DNA from: Ascaris suum
Lineage: Eukaryota > Nematoda > Chromadorea > Rhabditida > Ascarididae
Assembly (NCBI GenBank): GCA_013433145.1
Contig: CM024172.1
Span: 1-64,000, forward strand
Reading direction: 5' to 3'
DNA length: 64,000 nucleotides
The notes under the pieces are model-generated. The model did no database searches. It was given only the letters and a program-made list of their open reading frames with translations, and was not told the origin of the DNA. Shown here piece after piece: positions 1 through 13,700 of the stretch. The position numbers and the translations under genes were made by a program. Position 1 is the stretch's first letter, and every line of letters starts with the position of its first letter.

Positions 1-3000
1 GCCTAAGCCAAGCCTAAGGCCTAAGCCTAAGCCTAAGGCCTAAGCCTAAGCCTAAGCCTAAGCCTAAGCCTAAGCCTAAGCCTAACCTAAGCCTAAGCCT
101 AAGCCTAAGCCTAAGCCTAAGCCTAAGCCTAATGCCTAAGCCTAAGCCTAAGCCTAAGCCTAAGCCTAAGCCTAAGCCTAAGCCTAAGCCTAAGCCTAAG
201 CCTAAGCCTAAGCCTAAGCCTAAGCCTAAGGCCTAAGCCTAAGCCAAGCCTAAGCCTAAGCCTAAGCCTAAGCCTAAGCCTAAGCCTAAGCCTAAGCCTA
301 AGCCTAAGCCTAAGCCTAAGCCTAAGCCTAAGCCTAAGCCTAAGCCTAAGCCAAGCCTAAGCCTAAGCCTAAGCCTAAGCCTAAGCCTAAGCCTAAGCCA
401 AAGCCTAAGCCTAAGCCTAAGCCTAAGCCTAAGCCTAAGCCTAAGCCTAAGCCTAAGCCTAAGCCTAAGCCTAAGCCTAAGCAAAGCCTAAGCCCTAAGC
501 CTAAGCCTAAGCCTAAGCCTAAGCCTAAGCCTAAGCCTAAGCCTAAGCCTAAGCCTAAGCCTAAAGCCTAAGCCTAAGCCTAAGCCTAAGCCTAAGCCTA
601 AGCCTAAGCCCTAAGCCTAAGCCTAAGCCTAAGCCTAAGCCTAAGCCTAAGCCTAAGCCTAAGCCTAAGCCTAAGCCTAAGCCTAAGCCTAAGCCTAAGC
701 CTAAGCCTAAGCCTAAGCCTAAGCCTAAGCCTAAGCCTAAGCCTAAGCCTAAGCCAAGCCTAAGCCTAAGCCTAAGCCTAAGCCTAAGCCTAAGCCTAAG
801 CCTAAGCCTAAGCCTAAGCCTAAGCCTAAGCCTAAGCCTAAGCCTAAGCCTAAGCCTAAGCCTAAGCCTAAGCCTAAGCCTAAGCCTAAGCCTAAGCCTA
901 AGCCTAAGCCTAAGCCTAAGAGCCTAAGCCTAAGCTAAGCCTAAGCCTAAGCCTAAGCCTAAGCCTAAGCCTAAGCCTAAGCCTAAGCCTAAGCCTAAGC
1001 CTAAGCCTAAGCCTAAGGGCCTAAGCCTAAGCCTAAGCCTAAGCCTAAGCCTAAGCCTAAGCCTAAGCCTAAGCCTAAGCCTAAGCCTAAGCCTAAGCCT
1101 AAGCCTAAGCCTAAGCCTAAGCCTAAGCCTAAGCCTAAGCCAAGCCTAAGCCTAAGCCTAAGCTAAGCTAAGCCTAAAGCCTAAGCCTAAGCCTAAGCCT
1201 AAGCCTAAAGCCTAAGAGCCTAAGCCTAAGCCTAAGCCTAAGCCTAAGCCTAAGCCTAAGGCCTAAGCCTAAGCCTAAGCCTAAGCCTAAGCCTAAGCCC
1301 TAAGCCTAAGCCTAAGCCTAAGCCTAAGCCTAAGAAGCCTAAGCCTAAGCCTAAGCCTAAGCCTAAGCCTAAGCCTAAGCCTAAGCCTAAGCCTAAGCCT
1401 AAGCCTAAGAAGCCTAAGCCTAAGCCTAAGCCTAAGCCTAAGCCTAAGCCTAAGCCTAAGCCTAAGCCTAAGCCCTAAGCCTAAGCCTAAGCCGCCCTAA
1501 GCCTAAGCCTAAGCCTAAGCCTAAGCCTAAGCCTAAGCCTAAGCCTAAGCCTAAGCCTAAGCCTAAGCCTAAGCCTAAGCCTAAGCCTAAGCCTAAGCCT
1601 AAGCCTAAGCCTAAGCCTAAGCCTAAGCCTAAGCCTAAGCCTAAGCCTAAGCCTAAGCCTAAGCCTAAGCCTAAGCCTAAGCCTAAGCCTAAGCCTAAGC
1701 CTAAGCCTAAGCCTAAGCCTAAGCCTAAGCCTAAGCCTAAGCCTAAGCCTAAGCCTAAGCCTAACCTAAGCCTAAGCCTAAGCCTAAGCCTAAGCCTAAG
1801 CCTAAGCCTAAGCCTAAGCCTAAGCCTAAGCCTAAGCCTAAGCCTAAGCCTAAGCCTAAGCCTAAGCCTACCTAAGCCTAAGCCTAAGCCTAAGCCTAAG
1901 CCTAAGCCTAAGCTAAGCCTAAGCCTAAGCCTAAGAAGCCTAAGCCTAAGCCTAAGCCTAAGCCTAAGCCTAAGCCTAAGCCTAAGCCTAAGAAGCCTAA
2001 GCCTACCAAAGCCTAAGCCTAAGCCTAAGCCTAAGCCTAAGCCTAAGCCTAAGCCTAAGCCTAAGCCTAAGCCTAAGCCTAAGCCTAAGCCTAAGCCTAA
2101 GCCTAAGCCTAAGCCTAAGCCTAAGCCTAAGCCTAAAGCCTAAGCCTAAGCCTAAGCCTAAGCCTAAGCCTAAGCCAAAGCCTAAGCCTAAGCCTAAGCC
2201 TAAGCCTAAGCCTAACCTAAGCCTAAGCCTAAGCCTAAGCCTAAGCCTAAGCCTAAGCCTAAGCCTAAGCCTAAGCCTAAGCCTAAGCCTAAGCCTAAGC
2301 CTAAGCCTAAGCCTAAGCCTAAGCCTAAGCCTAAGCCTAAGCCTAAGCCTAAGCCTAAGCCTAGCCTAAGCCTAAGCCTAAGCCTAAACAGCCTAAGCCT
2401 AAGCCTAAGCCTAAGCCTAAGCCTAAGCCTAAGCCTAAGCCTAAGCCTAAGCCTAAGCCTAAGCCTAAGCCTAAGCCTAAGCCTAAGCCTAAGCCTAAGC
2501 CTAAGCCTAAGCCTAAGCCTAAGCCTAAGCCTAAGCCTAAGCCTAAGCCTAAGCCTAAGCCTAAGCCTAAGCCTAAGCCTAAGCCTAAGCCTAAGCCTAA
2601 GCCTAAGCCTAAGCCTAAAGCTAAGCCTAAGCCTAAGCCTAAGCCTAAGCCTAAGCCTAAGCCTAAGCCTAAGCCTAAGCCTAAGCCTAAGCCTAAGCCT
2701 AAGCCTAAGCCTAAGCCTAAGCCTAAGCCTAAGCCTAAGCCTAAGCCTAAGCCTAAGCCTAAGCCTAAGCCTAAGCCTAAGCCTAAGCCTAAGCCTAAGC
2801 CTAAGCCTAAGCCTAAGCCTAAGCCTAAGCCTAAGCCTAAGCCTAAGCCTAAGCCAAGCCTAAGCCTAAGCCTAAGCCTAAGCCTAGCCTAAGCCTAAGC
2901 CTAAGCCTAAGCCTAAGCCTAAGCCTAAAGCCTAAGCCTAAAGCCAAGAAGCCTAAGCCTAAGCCTAAGAAGCCTAAGCCTAAGCCTAAGCCTAAGCCTA

Positions 3001-4700
3001 AGCCTAAGCCTAAGCCTAAGCCTAAGCCTAAGCCTAAGCCTAAGCCTAAGCCTAAGCCTAAGCCTAAGCCTAAGCCTAAGCCTAAGCCTAAGCCTAAGCC
3101 TAAGCCTAAGCCTAAGCCTAAGCCTAAGAAGCCTAAGCCTAAGCCTAAGCCTAAGCCTAAGCCAAAAGCCTAAGCCTAAGCCTAAGCCTAAGCCTAAGCC
3201 TAAGCCTAAGCCTAAGCCTAAGCCTAAGCCTAAGCCAAGCCTAAGCCTAAGCCTAAGCCTAAGCCTAAGCCTAAGCCTAAGCCAAGCCTAAGCCTAAGCC
3301 TAAGCCTAAGCCTAAGCCTAAGCCTAAGCCTAAGCCTAAGCCTAAGCCTAAGCCTAAGCCTAAGCCTAAGCCTAAGCCTAAGCCTAAGCCTAAGCCTAAG
3401 CCTAAGCCTAAGCCTAAGCCTAAGCCTAAGCCTAAGCCTAAGCCTAAGCCTAAGCCTAAGCCTAAGCCTAAGCCTAAGCCTAAGCCTAAGCCTAAGCCTA
3501 AGCCTAAGCCTAAGCCTAAGCCTAAGCCTAAGCCTAAGCCTAAAGCCTAAGCCTAAGCCTAAGCCTAAGCCTAAGCCTAAGCCTAAGCCTAAGCCTAAGC
3601 CTAAGCCTAAGCCTAAGCCTAAGCCTAAGCCTAAGCCTAAGCCTAAGCCTAAGCCTAAGCCTAAGCCTAAGCCTAAGCCTAAGCCTAAGCCTAAGCCTAA
3701 GCCTAAGCCAAAGAAAGCCTAAGCCTAAGCCTAAGCCTAAGCCCTAAGCCTAAAGCCTAAGCCTAAGCCTAAGCCTAAGCCTAAGCCTAAGCCTAAGCCT
3801 AAGCCTAAGCCTAAGCCTAAGCCTAAGCCTAAGCCTAAGCCTAAGCCTAAGCCTAAGCCTAAGCCTAAGCCTAAGCCTAAGCCTAAGCCTAAGCCTAAGC
3901 CTAAGCCTAAGCCTAACCTAAGCCTAAGCCTAAGCCTAAGCCTAAGCCTAAGCCTAAGCCTAAGCCTAAGCCTAAGCCTAAGCCTAAGCCTAAGCCTAAG
4001 CCTAAGCCTAAGCCTAAGCCTAAGCCTAAGCCTAAGCCTAAGCCTAAGCCTAAGCCTAAGCCTAAGCCTAAGCCTAAGCCTAAGCCTAAGCCTAAAGCCT
4101 AAGCCTAAGCCTAAGCCTAAGCTAAGCCTAAGCCTAAGCCTAAGCCTAAGCCTAAGCCTAAGCCTAAGCCTAAGCCTAAGCCTAAGCCTAAGCCTAAGCC
4201 TAAGCCTAAGCCTAAGCCTAAGCCTAAGCCTAAGCCTAAGCCTAAGCCTAAGCCCTAAGCCTAAGCCTAAGCCTAAGCCTAAGCCTAAGCCTAAGCCTAA
4301 GCCTAAGCCTAAGCCTAAGCCTAAGCCTAAGCCTAAGCCTAAGCCTAAGCCTAAGCCTAAGCCTAAGCCTAAGCCTAAGCCTAAGCCTAAGCCTAAGCCT
4401 AAGCCTAAGCCTAAGCCTAAGCCTAAGCCTAAGCCTAAGCCTAAGCCTAAGCCTAAGCCTAAGCCTAAGCCGCCTAAGCCTAAGCCTAAGCCTAAGCCTA
4501 AGCCTAACCTAAGCCTAAGCCTAAGCCTAAGCCTAAGCCTAAGCCTAAGCCTAAGCCTAAGCCTAAGCCTAACCTAAGCCTAAGCCTAAGCCTAAGCCTA
4601 AGCCTAAGCCTAAGCCTAAGCCTAAAGCCTAAGCCTAAGCCTAAGCCTAAGCCTAAGCCTAAGCCTAAGCCTAAGCCTAAGCCTAAGCCTAAGCCTAAGC
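1..4700. repeat. Distal, irregular part of the telomere array
   Basis: Departures from GCCTAA come every few dozen to few hundred bases here: gccaagcc, aagctaag, taaagcc, aacctaag, aagaagcc, gccgccctaa, taccaaagcc, aaacagcc. Almost all are one- to three-base indels. The density falls abruptly after about 4.95 kb. The pattern fits the end of an assembly supported by few reads and left uncorrected. Real terminal variant repeats are the alternative but are less likely, because variants normally accumulate at the proximal side. Confidence 0.8.
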
Positions 4701-7700
4701 CTAAGCCTAAGCCTAAGCCTAAGCCTAAGCCTAAGCCTAAGCCTAAGCCTAAGCCTAAGCCTAAGCCTAAGCCTAAGCCTAAGCCTAAGCCTAAGCCTAA
4801 GCCTAAGCCTAAGCCTAAGCCTAAGCCTAAGCCTAAGCCTAAGCCTAAGCCTAAGCCTAAGCCTAAGCCTAAGCCTAAGCCTAAGCCTAAGCCTAAGCCT
4901 AAGCCTAAGCCTAAGCCTAAGCCTAAGCCTAAGCCTAAGCCTAAAGCCTAAGCCTAAGCCTAAGCCTAAGCCTAAGCCTAAGCCTAAGCCTAAGCCTAAG
5001 CCTAAGCCTAAGCCTAAGCCTAAGCCTAAGCCTAAGCCTAAGCCTAAGCCTAAGCCTAAGCCTAAGCCTAAGCCTAAGCCTAAGCCTAAGCCTAAGCCTA
5101 AGCCTAAGCCTAAGCCTAAGCCTAAGCCTAAGCCTAAGCCTAAGCCTAAGCCTAAGCCTAAGCCTAAGCCTAAGCCTAAGCCTAAGCCTAAGCCTAAGCC
5201 TAAGCCTAAGCCTAAGCCTAAGCCTAAGCCTAAGCCTAAGCCTAAGCCTAAGCCTAAGCCTAAGCCTAAGCCTAAGCCTAAGCCTAAGCCTAAGCCTAAG
5301 CCTAAGCCTAAGCCTAAGCCTAAGCCTAAGCCTAAGCCTAAGCCTAAGCCTAAGCCTAAGCCTAAGCCTAAGCCTAAGCCTAAGCCTAAGCCTAAGCCTA
5401 AGCCTAAGCCTAAGCCTAAGCCTAAGCCTAAGCCTAAGCCTAAGCCTAAGCCTAAGCCTAAGCCTAAGCCTAAGCCTAAGCCTAAGCCTAAGCCTAAGCC
5501 TAAGCCTAAGCCTAAGCCTAAGCCTAAGCCTAAGCCTAAGCCTAAGCCTAAGCCTAAGCCTAAGCCTAAGCCTAAGCCTAAGCCTAAGCCTAAGCCTAAG
5601 CCTAAGCCTAAGCCTAAGCCTAAGCCTAAGCCTAAGCCTAAGCCTAAGCCTAAGCCTAAGCCTAAGCCTAAGCCTAAGCCTAAGCCTAAGCCTAAGCCTA
5701 AGCCTAAGCCTAAGCCTAAGCCTAAGCCTAAGCCTAAGCCTAAGCCTAAGCCTAAGCCTAAGCCTAAGCCTAAGCCTAAGCCTAAGCCTAAGCCTAAGCC
5801 TAAGCCTAAGCCTAAGCCTAAGCCTAAGCCTAAGCCTAAGCCTAAGCCTAAGCCTAAGCCTAAGCCTAAGCCTAAGCCTAAGCCTAAGCCTAAGCCTAAG
5901 CCTAAGCCTAAGCCTAAGCCTAAGCCTAAGCCTAAGCCTAAGCCTAAGCCTAAGCCTAAGCCTAAGCCTAAGCCTAAGCCTAAGCCTAAGCCTAAGCCTA
6001 AGCCTAAGCCTAAGCCTAAGCCTAAGCCTAAGCCTAAGCCTAAGCCTAAGCCTAAGCCTAAGCCTAAGCCTAAGCCTAAGCCTAAGCCTAAGCCTAAGCC
6101 TAAGCCTAAGCCTAAGCCTAAGCCTAAGCCTAAGCCTAAGCCTAAGCCTAAGCCTAAGCCTAAGCCTAAGCCTAAGCCTAAGCCTAAGCCTAAGCCTAAG
6201 CCTAAGCCTAAGCCTAAGCCTAAGCCTAAGCCTAAGCCTAAGCCTAAGCCCTAAGCCTAAGCCTAAGCCTAAGCCTAAGCCTAAGCCTAAGCCTAAGCCT
6301 AAGCCTAAGCCTAAGCCTAAGCCTAAGAAGCCTAAGCCTAAGCCTAAGCCTAAGCCTAAGCCTAAGCCTAAGCCTAAGCCTAAGCCTAAGCCTAAGCCTA
6401 AGCCTAAGCCTAAGCCTAAGCCTAAGCCTAAGCCTAAGCCTAAGCCTAAGCCTAAGCCTAAGCCTAAGCCTAAGCCTAAGCCTAAGCCTAAAGCCTAAGC
6501 CTAAGCCTAAGCCTAAGCCTAAGCCTAAGCCTAAGCCTAAGCCTAAGCCTAAGCCTAAGCCTAAGCCTAAGCCTAAGCCTAAGCCTAAGCCTAAGCCTAA
6601 GCCTAAGCCTAAGCCTAAGCCTAAGCCTAAGCCTAAGCCTAAGCCTAAGCCTAAGCCTAAGCCTAAGCCTAAGCCTAAGCCTAAGCCTAAGCCTAAGCCT
6701 AAGCCTAAGCCTAAGCCTAAGCCTAAGCCTAAGCCTAAGCCTAAGCCTAAGCCTAAGCCTAAGCCTAAGCCTAAGCCTAAGCCTAAGCCTAAGCCTAAGC
6801 CTAAGCCTAAGCCTAAGCCTAAGCCTAAGCCTAAGCCTAAGCCTAAGCCTAAGCCTAAGCCTAAGCCTAAGCCTAAGCCTAAGCCTAAGCCTAAGCCTAA
6901 GCCTAAGCCTAAGCCTAAGCCTAAGCCTAAGCCTAAGCCTAAGCCTAAGCCTAAGCCTAAGCCTAAGCCTAAGCCTAAGCCTAAGCCTAAGCCTAAGCCT
7001 AAGCCTAAGCCTAAGCTAAGCCTAAGCCTAAGCCTAAGCCTAAGCCTAAGCCTAAGCCTAAGCCTAAGCCTAAGCCTAAGCCTAAGCCTAAGCCTAAGCC
7101 TAAGCCTAAGCCTAAGCCTAAGCCTAAGCCTAAGCCTAAGCCTAAGCCTAAGCCTAAGCCTAAGCCTAAGCCTAAGCCTAAGCCTAAGCCTAAGCCTAAG
7201 CCTAAGCCTAAGCCTAAGCCTAAGCCTAAGCCTAAGCCTAAGCCTAAGCCTAAGCCTAAGCCTAAGCCTAAGCCTAAGCCTAAGCCTAAGCCTAAGCCTA
7301 AGCCTAAGCCTAAGCCTAAGCCTAAGCCTAAGCCTAAGCCTAAGCCTAAGCCTAAGCCTAAGCCTAAGCCTAAGCCTAAGCCTAAGCCTAAGCCTAAGCC
7401 TAAGCCTAAGCCTAAGCCTAAGCCTAAGCCTAAGCCTAAGCCTAAGCCTAAGCCTAAGCCTAAGCCTAAGCCTAAGCCTAAGCCTAAGCCTAAGCCTAAG
7501 CCTAAGCCTAAGCCTAAGCCTAAGCCTAAGCCTAAGCCTAAGCCTAAGCCTAAGCCTAAGCCTAAGCCTAAGCCTAAGCCTAAGCCTAAGCCTAAGCCTA
7601 AGCCTAAGCCTAAGCCTAAGCCTAAGCCTAAGCCTAAGCCTAAGCCTAAGCCTAAAAGCCTAAGCCTAAGCCTAAGCCTAAGCCTAAGCCTAAGCCTAAG

Positions 7701-10700
7701 CCTAAGCCTAAGCCTAAGCCTAAGCCTAAGCCTAAGCCTAAGCCTAAGCCTAAGCCTAAGCCTAAGCCTAAGCCTAAGCCTAAGCCTAAGCCTAAGCCTA
7801 AGCCTAAGCCTAAGCCTAAGCCTAAGCCTAAGCCTAAGCCTAAGCCTAAGCCTAAGCCTAAGCCTAAGCCTAAGCCTAAGCCTAAGCCTAAGCCTAAGCT
7901 AAGCCTAAGCCTAAAGCCTAAGCCTAAGCAAGCCTAAGCCTAAGCCTAAGCCTAAGCCTAAGCCTAAGCCTAAGCCTAAGCCTAAAGCCTAAGCCTAAGC
8001 CTAAGCCTAAGCCTAAGCCTAAGCCTAAGCCTAAGCCTAAGCCTAAGCCTAAGCTAAGCCTAAGCCTAAGCCTAAGCCTAAGCCTAAGCCTAAGCCTAAG
8101 CCTAAGCCTAAGCCTAAGCCTAAGCCTAAGCCTAAGCCTAAGCCTAAGCCTAAGCCTAAGCCTAAGCCTAAGCCTAAGCCTAAGCCTAAGCCTAAGCCTA
8201 AGCCTAAGCCTAAGCCTAAGCCTAAGCCTAAGCCTAAGCCTAAGCCTAAGCCTAAGCCTAAGCCTAAGCCTAAGCCTAAGCCTAAGCCTAAGCCTAAGCC
8301 TAAGCCTAAGCCTAAGCCTAAGCCTAAGCCTAAGCCTAAGCCTAAGCCTAAGCCTAAGCCTAAGCCTAAGCCTAAGCCTAAGCCTAAGCCTAAGCCTAAG
8401 CCTAAGCCTAAGCCTAAGCCTAAGCCTAAGCCTAAGCCTAAGCCTAAGCCTAAGCCTAAGCCTAAGCCTAAGCCTAAGCCTAAGCCTAAGCCTAAGCCTA
8501 AGCCTAAGCCTAAGCCTAAGCCTAAGCCTAAGCCTAAGCCTAAGCCTAAGCCTAAGCCTAAGCCTAAGCCTAAGCCTAAGCCTAAGCCTAAGCCTAAGCC
8601 TAAGCCTAAGCCTAAGCCTAAGCCTAAGCCTAAGCCTAAGCCTAAGCCTAAGCCTAAGCCTAAGCCTAAGCCTAAGCCTAAGCCTAAGCCTAAGCCTAAG
8701 CCTAAGCCTAAGCCTAAGCCTAAGCCTAAGCCTAAGCCTAAGCCTAAGCCTAAGCCTAAGCCTAAGCCTAAGCCTACTAAGCCTAAGCCTAAGCCTAAGC
8801 CTAAGCCTAAGCCTAAGCCTAAGCCTAAGCCTAAGCCTAAGCCTAAGCCTAAGCCTAAGCCTAAGCCTAAGCCTAAGCCTAAGCCTAAGCCTAAGCCTAA
8901 GCCTAAGCCTAAGCCTAAGCCTAAGCCTAAGCCTAAGCCTAAGCCTAAGCCTAAGCCTAAGCCTAAGCCTAAGCCTAAGCCTAAGCCTAAGCCTAAGCCT
9001 AAGCCTAAGCCTAAGCCTAAGCCTAAGCCTAAGCCTAAGCCTAAGCCTAAGCCTAAGCCTAAGCCTAAGCCTAAGCCTAAGCCTAAGCCTAAGCCTAAGC
9101 CTAAGCCTAAGCCTAAGCCTAAGCCTAAGCCTAAGCCTAAGCCTAAGCCTAAGCCTAAGCCTAAGCCTAAGCCTAAGCCTAAGCCTAAGCCTAAGCCTAA
9201 GCCTAAGCCTAAGCCTAAGCCTAAGCCTAAGCCTAAGCCTAAGCCTAAGCCTAAGCCTAAGCCTAAGCCTAAGCCTAAGCCTAAGCCTAAGCCTAAGCCT
9301 AAGCCTAAGCCTAAGCCTAAGCCTAAGCCTAAGCCTAAGCCTAAGCCTAAGCCTAAGCCTAAGCCTAAGCCTAAGCCTAAGCCTAAGCCTAAGCCTAAGC
9401 CTAAGCCTAAGCCTAAGCCTAAGCCTAAGCCTAAGCCTAAGCCTAAGCCTAAGCCTAAGCCTAAGCCTAAGCCTAAGCCTAAGCCTAAGCCTAAGCCTAA
9501 GCCTAAGCCTAAGCCTAAGCCTAAGCCTAAGCCTAAGCCTAAGCCTAAGCCTAAGCCTAAGCCTAAGCCTAAGCCTAAGCCTAAGCCTAAGCCTAAGCCT
9601 AAGCCTAAGCCTAAGCCTAAGCCTAAGCCTAAGCCTAAGCCTAAGCCTAAGCCTAAGCCTAAGCCTAAGCCTAAGCCTAAGCCTAAGCCTAAGCCTAAGC
9701 CTAAGCCTAAGCCTAAGCCTAAGCCTAAGCCTAAGCCTAAGCCTAAGCCTAAGCCTAAGCCTAAGCCTAAGCCTAAGCCTAAGCCTAAGCCTAAGCCTAA
9801 GCCTAAGCCTAAGCCTAAGCCTAAGCCTAAGCCTAAGCCTAAGCCTAAGCCTAAGCCTAAGCCTAAGCCTAAGCCTAAGCCTAAGCCTAAGCCTAAGCCT
9901 AAGCCTAAGCCTAAGCCTAAGCCTAAGCCTAAGCCTAAGCCTAAGCCTAAGCCTAAGCCTAAGCCTAAGCCTAAGCCTAAGCCTAAGCCTAAGCCTAAGC
10001 CTAAGCCTAAGCCTAAGCCTAAGCCTAAGCCTAAGCCTAAGCCTAAGCCTAAGCCTAAGCCTAAGCCTAAGCCTAAGCCTAAGCCTAAGCCTAAGCCTAA
10101 GCCTAAGCCTAAGCCTAAGCCTAAGCCTAAGCCTAAGCCTAAGCCTAAGCCTAAGCCTAAGCCTAAGCCTAAGCCTAAGCCTAAGCCTAAGCCTAAGCCT
10201 AAGCCTAAGCCTAAGCCTAAGCCTAAGCCTAAGCCTAAGCCTAAGCCTAAGCCTAAGCCTAAGCCTAAGCCTAAGCCTAAGCCTAAGCCTAAGCCTAAGC
10301 CTAAGCCTAAGCCTAAGCCTAAGCCTAAGCCTAAGCCTAAGCCTAAGCCTAAGCCTAAGCCTAAGCCTAAGCCTAAGCCTAAGCCTAAGAAGCCTAAGCC
10401 TAAGCCTAAGCCTAAGCCTAAGCCTAAGCCTAAGCCTAAGCCTAAGCCTAAGCCTAAGCCTAAGCCTAAGCCTAAGCCTAAGCCTAAGCCTAAGCCTAAG
10501 CCTAAGCCTAAGCCTAAGCCTAAGCCTAAGCCTAAGCCTAAGCCTAAGCCTAAGCCTAAGCCTAAGCCTAAGCCTAAGCCTAAGCCTAAGCCTAAGCCTA
10601 AGCCTAAGCCTAAGCCTAAGCCTAAGCCTAAGCCTAAGCCTAAGCCTAAGCCTAAGCCTAAGCCTAAGCCTAAGCCTAAGCCTAAGCCTAAGCCTAAGCC

Positions 10701-13700
10701 TAAGCCTAAGCCTAAGCCTAAGCCTAAGCCTAAGCCTAAGCCTAAGCCTAAGCCTAAGCCTAAGCCTAAGCCTAAGCCTAAGCCTAAGCCTAAGCCTAAG
10801 CCTAAGCCTAAGCCTAAGCCTAAGCCTAAGCCTAAGCCTAAGCCTAAGCCTAAGCCTAAGCCTAAGCCTAAGCCTAAGCCTAAGCCTAAGCCTAAGCCTA
10901 AGCCTAAGCCTAAGCCTAAGCCTAAGCCTAAGCCTAAGCCTAAGCCTAAGCCTAAGCCTAAGCCTAAGCCTAAGCCTAAGCCTAAGCCTAAGCCTAAGCC
11001 TAAGCCTAAGCCTAAGCCTAAGCCTAAGCCTAAGCCTAAGCCTAAGCCTAAGCCTAAGCCTAAGCCTAAGCCTAAGCCTAAGCCTAAGCCTAAGCCTAAG
11101 CCTAAGCCTAAGCCTAAGCCTAAGCCTAAGCCTAAGCCTAAGCCTAAGCCTAAGCCTAAGCCTAAGCCTAAGCCTAAGCCTAAGCCTAAGCCTAAGCCTA
11201 AGCCTAAGCCTAAGCCTAAGCCTAAGCCTAAGCCTAAGCCTAAGCCTAAGCCTAAGCCTAAGCCTAAGCCTAAGCCTAAGCCTAAGCCTAAGCCTAAGCC
11301 TAAGCCTAAGCCTAAGCCTAAGCCTAAGCCTAAGCCTAAGCCTAAGCCTAAGCCTAAGCCTAAGCCTAAGCCTAAGCCTAAGCCTAAGCCTAAGCCTAAG
11401 CCTAAGCCTAAGCCTAAGCCTAAGCCTAAGCCTAAGCCTAAGCCTAAGCCTAAGCCTAAGCCTAAGCCTAAGCCTAAGCCTAAGCCTAAGCCTAAGCCTA
11501 AGCCTAAGCCTAAGCCTAAGCCTAAGCCTAAGCCTAAGCCTAAGCCTAAGCCTAAGCCTAAGCCTAAGCCTAAGCCTAAGCCTAAGCCTAAGCCTAAGCC
11601 TAAGCCTAAGCCTAAGCCTAAGCCTAAGCCTAAGCCTAAGCCTAAGCCTAAGCCTAAGCCTAAGCCTAAGCCTAAGCCTAAGCCTAAGCCTAAGCCTAAG
11701 CCTAAGCCTAAGCCTAAGCCTAAGCCTAAGCCTAAGCCTAAGCCTAAGCCTAAGCCTAAGCCTAAGCCTAAGCCTAAGCCTAAAGCCTAAGCCTAAGCCT
11801 AAGCCTAAGCCTAAGCCTAAGCCTAAGCCTAAGCCTAAGCCTAAGCCTAAGCCTAAGCCTAAGCCTAAGCCTAAGCCTAAGCCTAAGCCTAAGCCTAAGC
11901 CTAAGCCTAAGCCTAAGCCTAAGCCTAAGCCTAAGCCTAAGCCTAAGCCTAAGCCTAAGCCTAAGCCTAAGCCTAAGCCTAAGCCTAAGCCTAAGCCTAA
12001 GCCTAAGCCTAAGCCTAAGCCTAAGCCTAAGCCTAAGCCTAAGCCTAAGCCTAAGCCTAAGCCTAAGCCTAAGCCTAAGCCTAAGCCTAAGCCTAAGCCT
12101 AAGCCTAAGCCTAAGCCTAAGCCTAAGCCTAAGCCTAAGCCTAAGCCTAAGCCTAAGCCTAAGCCTAAGCCTAAGCCTAAGCCTAAGCCTAAGCCTAAGC
12201 CTAAGCCTAAGCCTAAGCCTAAGCCTAAGCCTAAGCCTAAGCCTAAGCCTAAGCCTAAGCCTAAGCCTAAGCCTAAGCCTAAGCCTAAGCCTAAGCCTAA
12301 GCCTAAGCCTAAGCCTAAGCCTAAGCCTAAGCCTAAGCCTAAGCCTAAGCCTAAGCCTAAGCCTAAGCCTAAGCCTAAGCCTAAGCCTAAGCCTAAGCCT
12401 AAGCCTAAGCCTAAGCCTAAGCCTAAGCCTAAGCCTAAGCCTAAGCCTAAGCCTAAGCCTAAGCCTAAGCCTAAGCCTAAGCCTAAGCCTAAGCCTAAGC
12501 CTAAGCCTAAGCCTAAGCCTAAGCCTAAGCCTAAGCCTAAGCCTAAGCCTAAGCCTAAGCCTAAGCCTAAGCCTAAGCCTAAGCCTAAGCCTAAGCCTAA
12601 GCCTAAGCCTAAGCCTAAGCCTAAGCCTAAGCCTAAGCCTAAGCCTAAGCCTAAGCCTAAGCCTAAGCCTAAGCCTAAGCCTAAGCCTAAGCCTAAGCCT
12701 AAGCCTAAGCCTAAGCCTAAGCCTAAGCCTAAGCCTAAGCCTAAGCCTAAGCCTAAGCCTAAGCCTAAGCCTAAGCCTAAGCCTAAGCCTAAGCCTAAGC
12801 CTAAGCCTAAGCCTAAGCCTAAGCCTAAGCCTAAGCCTAAGCCTAAGCCTAAGCCTAAGCCTAAGCCTAAGCCTAAGCCTAAGCCTAAGCCTAAGCCTAA
12901 GCCTAAGCCTAAGCCTAAGCCTAAGCCTAAGCCTAAGCCTAAGCCTAAGCCTAAGCCTAAGCCTAAGCCTAAGCCTAAGCCTAAGCCTAAGCCTAAGCCT
13001 AAGCCTAAGCCTAAGCCTAAGCCTAAGCCTAAGCCTAAGCCTAAGCCTAAGCCTAAGCCTAAGCCTAAGCCTAAGCCTAAGCCTAAGCCTAAGCCTAAGC
13101 CTAAGCCTAAGCCTAAGCCTAAGCCTAAGCCTAAGCCTAAGCCTAAGCCTAAGCCTAAGCCTAAGCCTAAGCCTAAGCCTAAGCCTAAGCCTAAGCCTAA
13201 GCCTAAGCCTAAGCCTAAGCCTAAGCCTAAGCCTAAGCCTAAGCCTAAGCCTAAGCCTAAGCCTAAGCCTAAGCCTAAGCCTAAGCCTAAGCCTAAGCCT
13301 AAGCCTAAGCCTAAGCCTAAGCCTAAGCCTAAGCCTAAGCCTAAGCCTAAGCCTAAGCCTAAGCCTAAGCCTAAGCCTAAGCCTAAGCCTAAGCCTAAGC
13401 CTAAGCCTAAGCCTAAGCCTAAGCCTAAGCCTAAGCCTAAGCCTAAGCCTAAGCCTAAGCCTAAGCCTAAGCCTAAGCCTAAGCCTAAGCCTAAGCCTAA
13501 GCCTAAGCCTAAGCCTAACCTAAGCCTAAGCCTAAGCCTAAGCCTAAGCCTAAGCCTAAGCCTAAGCCTAAGCCTAAGCCTAAGCCTAAGCCTAAGCCTA
13601 AGCCTAAGCCTAAGCCTAAGCCTAAGCCTAAGCCTAAGCCTAAGCCTAAGCCTAAGCCTAAGCCTAAGCCTAAGCCTAAGCCTAAGCCTAAGCCTAAGCC

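Noticed and set aside
239..484. Short Arg-Leu/Leu-Gly frame in the distal telomere, and a similar 624-codon frame at 46347-48221
   Set aside because: Same cause: TTAGGC read in an open frame and shifted by single-base irregularities.
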